NCBI RefSeq assembly: GCF_001686925.1
Contig: NZ_LVEN01000002.1
Location: 248,001 to 312,000 of the forward strand
Length of the DNA: 64,000 bases
Direction of reading: 5' to 3'
From: Flavobacterium piscis
GTDB lineage: Bacteria; Bacteroidota; Bacteroidia; Flavobacteriales; Flavobacteriaceae
How positions within the stretch are numbered: the first letter of the stretch is position 1; each line of letters begins with the position of its first letter. The notes under the pieces are model-generated. The model saw only the letters and a list, made by a program, of their open reading frames with translations. It made no database searches and was not told where the DNA came from. Of this stretch, positions 15,469 through 24,540 are shown in pieces. The translations under genes were made by a program, and so were the position numbers.

Positions 15469-17655
15469 ATGGAAATGGAACAGTTTTATTACGACAACAA
15501 AATTGTAAAAAAATTCATTTACGCCACTATTCTCTTTGGGGTAGTTGGTATGTTAGTGGGGCTTACCTTAGCGGTTATGTACCTTTTTCCCAACATGACA
15601 GATGGTATTTCGTGGCTTAGCTACGGTCGATTAAGACCTTTGCATACCAACGCTGTTATTTTTGCCTTTGTTGGGAACGCTTTTTTTGCAGGAATGTATT
15701 ACTCACTTCAGCGATTGCTAAAAGCAAGAATGTTTAGTGATTTTTTAAGTAATGTACATTTTTGGGGTTGGCAGCTTATTATTGTCGCTGCAGCGATTAC
15801 ATTGCCTTTAGGATTTACTTCATCTAAGGAATACGCTGAGTTAGAATGGCCTATTGATATCGCTATTGCCCTTATATGGGTAGTTATGGGAATCAATATG
15901 ATAGGTACAATGTTACGTCGTAGAGAACGTCACTTATATGTTGCAATTTGGTTTTACCTTGCCACATTTGTTACAGTAGCCGTTTTGCATATTTTTAATA
16001 ATATCGAAATTCCCGTATCAGCTTTAAAAAGCTATTCTGTTTACGCCGGTGTTCAAGATGCCTTGGTGCAATGGTGGTACGGACATAATGCGGTTGCATT
16101 TTTCCTTACAACTCCATTTTTAGGTCTAATGTATTACTTTATTCCAAAAGTTGCAAACCGTCCGGTTTACTCTTATAGATTATCAATTATTCACTTTTGG
16201 TCTTTGATTTTTATTTACATCTGGGCAGGACCACACCACTTATTATATTCAGCTTTACCAAACTGGGCTCAAAATTTAGGTGTTGCATTTTCGGTAATGC
16301 TTATTGCCCCATCTTGGGGAGGTATGATCAACGGACTTTTAACATTAAGAGGAGCTTGGGACAAAGTTCGTGAGGAGCCGGTTCTAAAGTTTTTTGTGGT
16401 AGCCGTTACTGGTTACGGAATGGCCACTTTTGAAGGTCCAATGCTTTCTTTAAAAAATGTCAATGCTATCGCGCATTATACAGACTGGATCGTTGCTCAC
16501 GTACACGTGGGAGCACTAGCCTGGAATGGATTTATGTCTTTTGGTATTATTTACTGGTTGATTCCAAGAATGACAAAAAGCACATTGTTTTCTAAAAAAT
16601 TAGCGAATTTCCATTTCTGGATTGGTACGTTAGGAATCATTTTATATACTTTACCAATGTACGTGGCAGGTTTTCAGCAAGCTTCAATGTGGAAACAGTT
16701 CAACCCTGACGGTACTTTAACTTATGGTAATTTCCTGGAAACAGTTACAGCAATCATGCCGTTATACTGGATGAGAGCAATAGGAGGTACTTTGTATCTT
16801 ATTGGAATGCTGACATTGGTTTACAATATTATAATGACCGTAAAAGCGGGTGATACAATCGAAGATGAACTAGCACAGGCTCCGGCTTTACAAAGAATAA
16901 GCACTGGAAGATTAAAAGGTGAAAAATTCCATACATGGTTAGAAAGAAGACCAATTCAGTTAACCATTTTAGCTACAATTGCTATTTTAATTGGAGGTAT
17001 TATTCAAATTGTACCGACAATTATGGTTAAGTCAAATATTCCAACCATATCAAGTGTTAAGCCTTATACACCTTTAGAATTAGAAGGGCGTGATTTATAC
17101 ATAAGAGAAGGATGTGTGGGTTGTCACTCGCAGTCAGTTCGTCCTTTTAGAAGTGAGGTCGAGCGTTATGGTCCGCAATCTAAAGCAGGTGAGTTTGTTT
17201 ACGATCATCCATTCTTATGGGGATCAAAACGTACAGGTCCGGATTTATTAAGAGTAGGTGGAAAATATAATGACAATTGGCATTTTAACCACTTCTGGAA
17301 TCCACAAAGTATTTCAGCCGGTTCTATTATGCCAGGTTATAAATGGTTATTTGATAATGAGCCAATGGATATTTCATTAACTCAAAAGAAAATGCAAGCT
17401 ATGGTTACACTTGGGGTTCCTTATACAGAATCTGATATTACCAATGCACAAAAAACATTAAGAACTCAGGCTCTTGCAATTGAGAAGAGCTTAGAAAACG
17501 ATCCTGACTTTGTAAAAAGTTATGAGGAAAGCAAGAAAAAAGCAGCTACAAAAGGTGAAAAATTCGTTCCGATGAATGAAAGAGAAATTGTTGCTTTGAT
17601 CGCTTATATACAAAGACTTGGGACTGATATTAAAGTAAAAGAGACTTCTAAATAA
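15469..17655 (+). CDS. ccoNO: cbb3-type cytochrome c oxidase, fused subunits I and II
   Basis: A 728-residue fusion of CcoN and CcoO, the catalytic core of a high-affinity oxygen reductase. Residues about 15-480 form the heme-copper subunit with histidine ligands in LRPLHTNAV (His59), WWYGHNAVAFF, AGPHHLLYSALP and VAHVHVGALAWN. A further membrane segment near 495-515 leads into the CcoO part, whose single heme c site is CVGCH (549-553) followed by the CcoO signature SQSVRPF. In most Proteobacteria these are two genes; the fusion is common in Bacteroidota. ccoQ follows after seven bases. Confidence 0.96.
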   Translation: MEMEQFYYDNKIVKKFIYATILFGVVGMLVGLTLAVMYLFPNMTDGISWLSYGRLRPLHTNAVIFAFVGNAFFAGMYYSLQRLLKARMFSDFLSNVHFWGWQLIIVAAAITLPLGFTSSKEYAELEWPIDIAIALIWVVMGINMIGTMLRRRERHLYVAIWFYLATFVTVAVLHIFNNIEIPVSALKSYSVYAGVQDALVQWWYGHNAVAFFLTTPFLGLMYYFIPKVANRPVYSYRLSIIHFWSLIFIYIWAGPHHLLYSALPNWAQNLGVAFSVMLIAPSWGGMINGLLTLRGAWDKVREEPVLKFFVVAVTGYGMATFEGPMLSLKNVNAIAHYTDWIVAHVHVGALAWNGFMSFGIIYWLIPRMTKSTLFSKKLANFHFWIGTLGIILYTLPMYVAGFQQASMWKQFNPDGTLTYGNFLETVTAIMPLYWMRAIGGTLYLIGMLTLVYNIIMTVKAGDTIEDELAQAPALQRISTGRLKGEKFHTWLERRPIQLTILATIAILIGGIIQIVPTIMVKSNIPTISSVKPYTPLELEGRDLYIREGCVGCHSQSVRPFRSEVERYGPQSKAGEFVYDHPFLWGSKRTGPDLLRVGGKYNDNWHFNHFWNPQSISAGSIMPGYKWLFDNEPMDISLTQKKMQAMVTLGVPYTESDITNAQKTLRTQALAIEKSLENDPDFVKSYEESKKKAATKGEKFVPMNEREIVALIAYIQRLGTDIKVKETSK

Positions 17656-17662
17656 CAGCATT

Positions 17663-17857
17663 ATGTTTGAACAAATAAAACACAATATGGAAACTATTTC
17701 GGGTATAGCAATTTACCCGATACTTTCTCTCTTGATATTCTTTTTCTTTTTTGTTGGATTGGGCTTATGGGTATTCTCATATAAAAAAGAAAAAATACAG
17801 GAAATGAGTGAAATACCATTAGATGAAGGATGTAGTATAATTTCAAAAGATATTTAA
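17663..17857 (+). CDS. ccoQ: CcoQ/FixQ-like cbb3 oxidase small subunit
   Basis: A 64-residue protein with one membrane segment (about residues 18-40, phenylalanine-rich) and a short charged tail ending EIPLDEGCSIISKDI. Size, single helix and location between ccoN/O and ccoP identify it as CcoQ, which stabilises the oxidase. An internal Met at residue 9 could also serve as start, but the ATG at 17663 gives the tight seven-base spacing seen through the operon. Confidence 0.8.
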   Translation: MFEQIKHNMETISGIAIYPILSLLIFFFFFVGLGLWVFSYKKEKIQEMSEIPLDEGCSIISKDI

Positions 17858-17859
17858 AA

Positions 17860-18798
17860 ATGAAAAAGTTTTTCCCAGTATATGTAAGAGTACCGATTAT
17901 TTTCTTCATCGTATTTGCTCTAATGGAATACTTTATAGATTCAGGTGATAGACCAGCTTTTATTAAGTACCCAATGGTTGCCCTCTTTTTAATTGTTTTT
18001 CTATTTATTCTGATTGCGATTGAAATTACATTAAGTGCAGTGAACCGCATTATGTACCAATTGATGTCACCCGAAGAAAAGGCAAAACTGGAATATGAAA
18101 ATAGCTTGAGTTTAACAGAAAGCACCTGGTATAAAGATTTAATGCAGAAGCTTACTAAAACCCAACCTATAGAAAAAGAAGGTGACTTGTTAATGGATCA
18201 TGACTATGACGGCATCAAAGAGTTAGATAACAATTTACCGCCATGGTGGGTATATTTATTCTATATCTGCATCGTTTTTGGAGTGATTTATTTTGCCCGT
18301 TATGAGGTTTTTGGTGGAGATGATCAGGAGATGGAGCTTAAAAAAGAAATGGCTCAGGCAAAAATTGATGTAGATGAATACCTGAAAACAGCGCCGGATT
18401 TAATGGATGAAAAAACAGTTGTTTTACTAACTGACCCTGAAAATTTAGCAGCAGGTAAAGAAATCTTTACAACAAATTGTGCTGCATGTCACCGCGCTGA
18501 TGCCGGAGGACAAATTGGACCAAACCTAACTGATAATCGTTGGATTTTGGGTGGAGGAATTAAAAATCTTTTTCATACCATAACTAATGGAGGTCGTGAC
18601 GGTAAAGGAATGATTGCCTGGAAGGGAACTTTGAAACCTAAAGAAATTCAAAAAGTAGCGAGTTACATTCTGTCCTTGCAAGGAAGTAATCCAAAAGATC
18701 CAAAAGAATCAGAAGGAGAAGTTTGGGTTGATGAAACTGCTCCAACAAAAGATACCACAGCAAGTACACCAAAGGATAGTACTGAAGTTAAAAAATAA
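17860..18798 (+). CDS. ccoP: cbb3 oxidase subunit III, single-heme form
   Basis: A 312-residue membrane-bound c-type cytochrome that feeds electrons to CcoNO. Two N-terminal membrane segments (about 7-26 and 36-58), a cytoplasmic loop, and a third segment after the NLPPWWVYLFY motif lead to a periplasmic domain. Only one heme c site, CAACH (207-211), is present, with a distal Met candidate in KGMIAWKG. Classical proteobacterial CcoP has two hemes. The C-terminus is a low-complexity Lys/Asp/Thr tail. Start is two bases after the ccoQ stop. Confidence 0.93.
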   Translation: MKKFFPVYVRVPIIFFIVFALMEYFIDSGDRPAFIKYPMVALFLIVFLFILIAIEITLSAVNRIMYQLMSPEEKAKLEYENSLSLTESTWYKDLMQKLTKTQPIEKEGDLLMDHDYDGIKELDNNLPPWWVYLFYICIVFGVIYFARYEVFGGDDQEMELKKEMAQAKIDVDEYLKTAPDLMDEKTVVLLTDPENLAAGKEIFTTNCAACHRADAGGQIGPNLTDNRWILGGGIKNLFHTITNGGRDGKGMIAWKGTLKPKEIQKVASYILSLQGSNPKDPKESEGEVWVDETAPTKDTTASTPKDSTEVKK

Positions 18799-18809
18799 TT
18801 ACAAAAATC

Positions 18810-20228
18810 ATGTCAAATTTACCAGACGAAGCTTTTAGAGATACCATCGGAACTATTGATGAAGGAGGTAATCGAAAATTTATTTTCCCTAAAAAACCGT
18901 CTGGTAAATTCTATGAATATAGAAAAATAGTTAGCTACATATTGTTAGCCATCTTAATTGCAAACCCATTTATAAAAGTAAACGGAAACCAATTCATGAT
19001 GTTCAATGTTATGGAGCGACGTTTTAATATTTTTGGATTTCCGTTTTGGCCGCAGGATTTTTATCTCTTTGTAATTTCAATGCTTGTTGGTATTGTTTTT
19101 ATAATTTTATTTACCGTGGTTTTTGGAAGGATTTTTTGTGGATGGATTTGTCCGCAAACTATCTTTTTAGAAATGGTTTTTCGACGAATTGAATATTGGA
19201 TTGATGGTGATCGCGGTGCGCAGTCGCGATTGGCAAGACAGGAATGGAATGCCGAAAAAATTAGAAAGCGATTAATTAAATGGACTATCTTTTTTCTGAT
19301 TTCATTTGGTATTGCAAATATCTTTCTGGCCTATCTAGTAGGTAGTGACCAGCTTTTTTTAATGGTCGAACAAGGACCAATTGAGCAAGCTAGTAATTTT
19401 ATTGCATTGCTTATTTTTACTGGAGTTTTCTATTTTGTTTTTGTTTGGTTTCGTGAACAGGTTTGTATTATTGCCTGCCCATATGGAAGATTGCAAGGTG
19501 TACTTTTAGATGATAAATCTATTAATGTAGCTTATGATTTTGTTCGGGGAGAAAAAGAAGCCGGTCGCGCGAAATTCAATAAAAAAGAAGATAGAGCAAC
19601 TACTGGAAAAGGAGATTGTATTGATTGTCATCAATGTGTACATGTTTGCCCAATGGGAATTGACATTCGAAACGGTACTCAGTTAGAATGTACCAATTGT
19701 ACCGCCTGTATTGATGAATGCGATACAATAATGGAAAGTGTAGGTTTACCAAAAGGCCTTATTCGATATGCATCTGAAGATGAAATTGCAAAAAAAGCAT
19801 CTTTTAAGTTTACAGCAAGAATGAAAGGCTATACTGCGGTTTTGTTCATTTTATTAAGCGTTTTTGTTGGAATGTTGTTTTTGAGAACCGATGTTCAGGC
19901 AGTTGTTTTACGTTTACCAGGTCAGTTATTTCAGCATAAAGGCGATATGATTAGTAATGTTTATACCTATAAAATCGTTAATAAAACGATGAAAGATTAC
20001 CATGATATCCATTTTGAATTAATTGATCAAAAAGGGAATATTAACAATGTTGGGAAACAGCATTTTAAAGTTTTAAAAGAAGGAATCTCACAAGGAACAT
20101 TATTTATAGAAATCAATAAGCTTCTTTTGGAAAGCGATAAAACCAAAGTTAAAATTGGAGTTTATAACGGTACAGAATTACTCGAAACTACCACAACTAA
20201 TTTTTTAGGACCGCGAAGTTTTAATTAA
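18810..20228 (+). CDS. ccoG: Cytochrome oxidase accessory protein CcoG (RdxA/FixG)
   Basis: A 472-residue membrane ferredoxin. Several membrane helices (starting near residue 38) surround the GWICPQTIFLEMVFRRIEYW motif. Two 4Fe-4S clusters are bound by CIDCHQCVHVCPMG and CTNCTACIDECD. The C-terminal 120 residues form an immunoglobulin-like FixG domain. In other bacteria CcoG reduces Cu(II) to Cu(I) for oxidase assembly, matching its place after ccoNOP. Eleven bases separate it from each neighbour. Confidence 0.94.
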   Translation: MSNLPDEAFRDTIGTIDEGGNRKFIFPKKPSGKFYEYRKIVSYILLAILIANPFIKVNGNQFMMFNVMERRFNIFGFPFWPQDFYLFVISMLVGIVFIILFTVVFGRIFCGWICPQTIFLEMVFRRIEYWIDGDRGAQSRLARQEWNAEKIRKRLIKWTIFFLISFGIANIFLAYLVGSDQLFLMVEQGPIEQASNFIALLIFTGVFYFVFVWFREQVCIIACPYGRLQGVLLDDKSINVAYDFVRGEKEAGRAKFNKKEDRATTGKGDCIDCHQCVHVCPMGIDIRNGTQLECTNCTACIDECDTIMESVGLPKGLIRYASEDEIAKKASFKFTARMKGYTAVLFILLSVFVGMLFLRTDVQAVVLRLPGQLFQHKGDMISNVYTYKIVNKTMKDYHDIHFELIDQKGNINNVGKQHFKVLKEGISQGTLFIEINKLLLESDKTKVKIGVYNGTELLETTTTNFLGPRSFN

Positions 20229-20239
20229 AATATACTATC

Positions 20240-20689
20240 ATGAAAATAAATTGGGGAACCGGAATTGTCATAGCATTTGCATTGTTTATGAGCTTTATTT
20301 TATATTTTGTTTTCGAAGTTCAGTCGAATAGTAAATATGATAATGATTTAGTTGTAGAAGAATATTACAAACACGATTCGCATTTTCAGGATGAAATGGC
20401 CCGAATTCAAAATGCTCATGATTTGCAGCAAAGACCTTCTATTACATATACAGAGAATGGTTTGAAAATTGCTTTTCCTGCCACTTTTGAAAATGATAAA
20501 ATAAAAGGAAATGTTTCATTATACCGACCTTCAAATAAAAAATTTGATTTTAATACTCAAATTGCTTTGACTAATTCGTCTTTGCTTATTCCGCAAAAGA
20601 AATTAATTAAAGGGCGTTGGGATGTTAATATGGAATGGGAATATAAAGGGACAAAATACCTATCAAAAGAAGTGATTTATGTAAAATGA
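20240..20689 (+). CDS. fixH: FixH-family protein
   Basis: A 149-residue protein with one N-terminal membrane helix (MKINWGTGIVIAFALFMSFI) and a periplasmic beta domain. The YYKHDSHFQDEMARIQNA segment is characteristic of FixH, and the ending around RWDVNMEWEYKGTKY is shared by the family. FixH takes part in cbb3 maturation, probably with CcoI and CcoG in copper handling. Short spacing to ccoG supports one operon. Confidence 0.9.
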   Translation: MKINWGTGIVIAFALFMSFILYFVFEVQSNSKYDNDLVVEEYYKHDSHFQDEMARIQNAHDLQQRPSITYTENGLKIAFPATFENDKIKGNVSLYRPSNKKFDFNTQIALTNSSLLIPQKKLIKGRWDVNMEWEYKGTKYLSKEVIYVK

Positions 20690-20764
20690 TAAATGCATTA
20701 AATTAAAAATGTTTTAAATCATTTTAGCCCTATTAATCTGTGGCAAACAGAAAAGCAATAATAA

Positions 20765-21466
20765 ATGCTATACTCAGCTTTCATATTAGGTTTAATAAGT
20801 AGTTTGCACTGCATAGGAATGTGCGGACCAATTGCTATGATGTTACCTGTAGATCATCAAAATGAAGCAAAAAAAGTTACGCAGATCATAACATATCATT
20901 TAGGACGACTGACTGCGTATGCATCAGTCGGACTTATTTTTGGATTATTAGGAAGAGGTTTTTTCCTGGCCGGACTACAGCAGAAGATGTCTGTTTTTAT
21001 TGGTTTGGCGATGATTCTTGTAGTTTTGATTCCGGAGAAAGTTTTTTCAAAGTACAATTTTTCAAAACCGGTTTATAAAATTATCTCCAGAGTAAAATCA
21101 GGTTTAGGAAATCAATTTAAAAAGAAAACATTTAAATCCCTTTTTACAATAGGATTATTAAATGGTTTTTTGCCTTGCGGAATGGTATATGTAGCCTTAT
21201 TTGGAGCGATCGCCATGCAAAGTGCCAGCTTTGGGGTTTTGTATATGATTTTGTTTGGGCTGGGAACAGTTCCTTTAATGACGATTGTTGTTTATGTACA
21301 TTCATTAATAAAATTGCCTTTCAGAAATAAAATCCAAAAGGCAATTCCGTATGTTGCTGTAGTAATTGGTGTTTTATTTGTCCTTAGAGGACTAGGTTTA
21401 GGAATTCCTTATATTTCTCCGTCGAATATGAGTTTGTTTGTGCAAGGAACTCCTAATTGTCATTAA
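20765..21466 (+). CDS. TauE/SafE- or DsbD-like membrane protein linked to cbb3 assembly
   Basis: A 233-residue protein with six to seven membrane helices. The first contains HCIGMCGPIAMMLP, a Cys/His motif seen in the cytochrome-biogenesis branch (DsbD-like) of this superfamily, and a second LNGFLPCGMVYVAL motif pairs with it. Although often annotated as a sulfite exporter, its place at the end of the cco operon suggests metal or thiol handling for oxidase assembly. Its stop overlaps the stop of convergent hemN by four bases (TTAA shared by both). Confidence 0.82.
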   Translation: MLYSAFILGLISSLHCIGMCGPIAMMLPVDHQNEAKKVTQIITYHLGRLTAYASVGLIFGLLGRGFFLAGLQQKMSVFIGLAMILVVLIPEKVFSKYNFSKPVYKIISRVKSGLGNQFKKKTFKSLFTIGLLNGFLPCGMVYVALFGAIAMQSASFGVLYMILFGLGTVPLMTIVVYVHSLIKLPFRNKIQKAIPYVAVVIGVLFVLRGLGLGIPYISPSNMSLFVQGTPNCH

Positions 21467-22827
21467 ACTGTCATCGAAAACAAGTTTGTTTCCGGTGATT
21501 TTCTTTTTAGATGTAAATCGAATGCCATACAAATATTTCGAACAAAAGGTCTTCCGGCTTCTGTGATTTTTATTTTACCTTCCTCGATTATAATCAGTTG
21601 ATCTTTTTCTATTTCTTTTAGATCTTCTAATACATTCGAAATTTCTTTAAAGTATAATGATTCATTATTCCAGGAAGTTTCAAATTCACAGGTGAGATTT
21701 AGTATATGTTTTCTAATGATTAAGTCCTCATTGCTTAAAATATGGCCTTTTACAACAGGCAATTTGTCCTCTTCTAGCAATTGATAGTATTCTTCGATAC
21801 TTTTTGTGTTTTGAGCAAAACTGTACCAGCTGTCGCTAATAGATGAAACTCCCAAACCAATCATAAGCTGCGTTTTTGAGGCACTGTAACCCATGAAATT
21901 TCGATGCAATTCCTTATTGGCTGTTGCTTTGTATAAACTATCAGAAACCAGCGCAAAATGATCCATACCAATTTCGTGGTAACCATTTTGAGAAAGCATT
22001 TGTTTCCCTGTTTCGTATAGTTTTCGTTTTTCAGCATCTTTAGGAAGATTCTCTTCATTAAATCCGCGTTGACCGTTTCCTTTTATCCACGGGACATGTG
22101 CGTAGCTGTAAAATGCTAAACGATCCGGTTTTAAAGAATTTGTTTTTTCGACAGTATCAATTACGTTTTCAATCGTTTGAAATGGTAATCCAAAAATAAT
22201 ATCGTGACCTATTGATGTATAACCAATTTCTTTTGCCCAAAAAGTTACTTTTGCAACATTATGAAAAGGCTGAATTCTGTGAATTGCTTTTTGAACTTTT
22301 TCTGCGTAGTCCTGAACGCCAAAACTCACTCGGCGAAAGCCTAAATCATAAAGCTTTTTAAGTTGTTCATATGTAGTGTTGTTAGGATGACCTTCAAAAC
22401 TAAATTCGTAATTAAGAGCTTTGTCTGCTTTAGAGAGAATACTATTTATAAGAAATTCTAAATTGCTTGTCGAGAAAAATGTTGGAGTTCCCCCGCCTAA
22501 ATGAATTTCTTTTATAAGAGGTTTTTGAGGTAATAAATTACAATATAAATCCCATTCTTTTAAGACGGCTTTTATGTACGTTTCTTCAACTGAATGGTTT
22601 TTTGTAATGCGTTTATTGCAGCCACAAAAGGTACACATGCTTTCGCAAAAAGGTAAATGAATGTATAAACTAATTCCGTTTTGAGCATTACTTTCTGAAA
22701 AAGATTTCTGAAAAGACGCTATCCATTCCTGAGTAGTAAAATCGCTTTCATTCCAGTATGGAACTGTTGGATAACTTGTATATCTGGGACCTGGAACATT
22801 GTACTTTTGGGTCAGTGAGATTTTCAT
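21463..22827 (-). CDS. hemN: Oxygen-independent coproporphyrinogen III oxidase
   Basis: A 454-residue radical-SAM enzyme that makes protoporphyrinogen IX without oxygen, supplying heme under microaerobic conditions. The cluster motif CESMCTFCGC gives cysteines 61, 65, 68 and 70, as in E. coli HemN (CxxxCxxCxC). HLGGGTPTF follows, and GPRYTSYPTVP is the typical N-terminal trip-wire. The ATG at 22827 is used; an in-frame TTG at 22851 is part of the -7 box. The promoter has the same FNR-like operator as the cco genes, linking heme supply to oxidase synthesis. Confidence 0.95.
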   Translation of the reverse strand: MKISLTQKYNVPGPRYTSYPTVPYWNESDFTTQEWIASFQKSFSESNAQNGISLYIHLPFCESMCTFCGCNKRITKNHSVEETYIKAVLKEWDLYCNLLPQKPLIKEIHLGGGTPTFFSTSNLEFLINSILSKADKALNYEFSFEGHPNNTTYEQLKKLYDLGFRRVSFGVQDYAEKVQKAIHRIQPFHNVAKVTFWAKEIGYTSIGHDIIFGLPFQTIENVIDTVEKTNSLKPDRLAFYSYAHVPWIKGNGQRGFNEENLPKDAEKRKLYETGKQMLSQNGYHEIGMDHFALVSDSLYKATANKELHRNFMGYSASKTQLMIGLGVSSISDSWYSFAQNTKSIEEYYQLLEEDKLPVVKGHILSNEDLIIRKHILNLTCEFETSWNNESLYFKEISNVLEDLKEIEKDQLIIIEEGKIKITEAGRPFVRNICMAFDLHLKRKSPETNLFSMTV

Positions 22828-22848
22828 AAAGTCGGATTTTGTATAATT

Positions 22849-22892
22849 CAAAATTAGAATTTATGGACGACGCAGAAAATGACAAATATCAT
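22849..22892 (-). promoter_or_regulatory. FNR-like operator plus -7 box of hemN
   Basis: On the minus strand the -7 box TAATTTTG occupies 22856-22849. The plus strand reads ATGACAAATATCAT at 22879-22892. Palindrome centre (22885.5) to the last base of the box (22849) is 36.5 bases, identical to the ccoI and cco promoters. Confidence 0.65.
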
Positions 22893-22901
22893 ATATTTAG
22901 C

Positions 22902-22931
22902 AAAAAAAAGAGACTCACTAGGAGCCTCTTT
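22902..22931 (-). terminator. Intrinsic terminator of the gene at 22946-23422
   Basis: A 10-bp stem with one mismatch (22907-22916 with 22922-22931) followed on the minus strand by a T8 run. It lies between that gene and the hemN promoter. Confidence 0.75.
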
Positions 22932-22945
22932 TCTGAATTAAATAA

Positions 22946-23422
22946 CTAACGTGAAATAGAATCTTGAATGATTTTAAGCCATTTTTTTGCAAACTGATGA
23001 TCTTGGTAAGCACTTATTTGCTTGATGCGGTCATCATCAAAATCATAGAACGGTATTGTAATTTTTTTAGAAGTTTCTTTATCCTGAAATTCAAAGTCGA
23101 TTTTTATAATTGTATCTGATGGTCGTTCAGTGGTTAAAACTAATTTAGATGATGATACAGTCTTTAAATCTACATAAGTAGATTCTTGCTGATTAGGATT
23201 GAAATTCATTAAAATAAATCTTCTGTTTTTTTGATCTATTGTTAGTGTCTTGTTACTTTGAGATTCAGTTAGATCGAAATCTTCCGGATGTGTTGGACTG
23301 AACTTCTTTTTTATGTTTAAAATTTTTGACTTGCTTGCAGCGCTCGTTCGTGCTGAAAAATATACAGGAATGGCTACTATGATCGCGATCACAATACCAA
23401 TTATGGTTACACTTGTTTCCAT
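22946..23422 (-). CDS. Unknown membrane-anchored protein
   Basis: A 158-residue protein, family not recognised. Residues about 4-22 (VTIIGIVIAIIVAIPVYF) form one membrane helix; the remainder is soluble, with alternating polar strands and a C-terminal HQFAKKWLKIIQDSI helix. The start chosen here is METSVTIIG, which puts the helix at the N-terminus; another ATG at 23470 would add 16 residues and a second hydrophobic patch, and cannot be excluded. It has its own terminator and stands next to two other small membrane or exported genes on the same strand. Confidence 0.65.
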   Translation of the reverse strand: METSVTIIGIVIAIIVAIPVYFSARTSAASKSKILNIKKKFSPTHPEDFDLTESQSNKTLTIDQKNRRFILMNFNPNQQESTYVDLKTVSSSKLVLTTERPSDTIIKIDFEFQDKETSKKITIPFYDFDDDRIKQISAYQDHQFAKKWLKIIQDSISR

Positions 23423-23531
23423 TGATTTTAAAATTGGGTAAATTATTATAAAATATGAAACAGCTTTCATGATAGAAAACGGCTCACTTTATCAGGAAAA
23501 GTTTTTCCTTAATTAAAATTTCATAAAATGT

Positions 23532-23879
23532 CTACCAGAAAAAATGGAAAGGATAGAGCATCAAAAGGACTTTTTTGCTCTGAGTTGCAAATTGATTGGC
23601 AAAGTTTGATGTTGATTGAACGGCTTTGTGCTGTGGAATCACCATCATTAAAGAATCAAACCATTTGATTAAACCAGATGAGCTTGATTTTATATTTGCA
23701 GAAAACTGATAAGTGGTTTGCGGTTGAATAAAAGCCAATGAATCGGCGTGATCTATTGAGAAATTGGTATCCGTTTTTTGACTTTCAGTTATTTCAATAG
23801 AAGATTCGTTTGCCTGGACAGCAAAAAAAGCAATTATCAGAAGTGATATAAAAATAACAGTTTTACGAATCCAATTCAT
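23532..23879 (-). CDS. Small exported protein of unknown function
   Basis: A 115-residue protein with a clear signal peptide (MNWIRKTVIFISLLIIAFFAVQANE) and no recognised domain. The mature part is Ser/Gln-rich in the middle and ends in an aromatic LLMLYPFHFFW tail, which could associate with membrane or be part of a partner interface. A near-match promoter (TAAATTCG at 23885-23892 on the minus strand) precedes it. Codon use looks like the neighbours. Confidence 0.6.
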   Translation of the reverse strand: MNWIRKTVIFISLLIIAFFAVQANESSIEITESQKTDTNFSIDHADSLAFIQPQTTYQFSANIKSSSSGLIKWFDSLMMVIPQHKAVQSTSNFANQFATQSKKVLLMLYPFHFFW

Positions 23880-23998
23880 GGTGGCGAATTTAACTCATAA
23901 AATACAATTAAAGAAATTTTAAAGAATTAATTAACTTTAAAAGTAGTGTTATTATGTTATCCTCAAAATTTTGAAGTAGTTGAGGATAAAAAATAAAA

Positions 23999-24421
23999 TT
24001 ACTGTTGCATTTTGAAATAGTAATCAGCCGAATGTTTTCCGCTGCCGTAAAACAGGAAGAAAATACAAACTAATAAAACGACGATGGCCAAAATTAAGCT
24101 TTCAGAATGCATATGTCCCATAAAATTGATGAGAATTGCCCCAAATAATATTGGTAATTGAGCTGCGATTGCCCAGCGGGTAAGCAGTCCGAAAAAGATC
24201 ATAATACCACCAATCATATGAGCTGGTGCAATATAATGCAATAGAAACATTCCGCCGCCAAATTGATCAATTGGAGAAATTAAATCATGTAAATATTGAA
24301 TATTGGTTATGAAAGAAACTCCTTTCATAAATAAAAATACCCCCAAAACAATACGTACTAAATCAACCGGTAAATAAGTGTGCGCATTTGCCCACTTATT
24401 TAAACTTTTTACATTTTCCAT
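23999..24421 (-). CDS. DoxX-family membrane protein
   Basis: A 140-residue protein with four membrane helices, starting after DLVRIVLGVFLFMKGVSFI. The short GGMFLLHYIAPAHMIGGIMIFFGLLTRWA segment around residues 55-85 carries the conserved pattern of DoxX/SURF4 proteins. Relatives are quinone-linked or thiosulfate-oxidation subunits in archaea, but the role of bacterial single-gene forms is unsettled. It is monocistronic; a TAACTTTA near-match to the -7 element lies upstream. Confidence 0.85.
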   Translation of the reverse strand: MENVKSLNKWANAHTYLPVDLVRIVLGVFLFMKGVSFITNIQYLHDLISPIDQFGGGMFLLHYIAPAHMIGGIMIFFGLLTRWAIAAQLPILFGAILINFMGHMHSESLILAIVVLLVCIFFLFYGSGKHSADYYFKMQQ

Positions 24422-24540
24422 GATACTACGTGATTAAAAATTACATCTAAAGTTACTACTTTTTAATGATATATTTAATTTTAAGTGTCTGAAATTGAGA
24501 TTTTTGTATTTTTTTAACTTGTTGTGGGAATCAGGAATTT

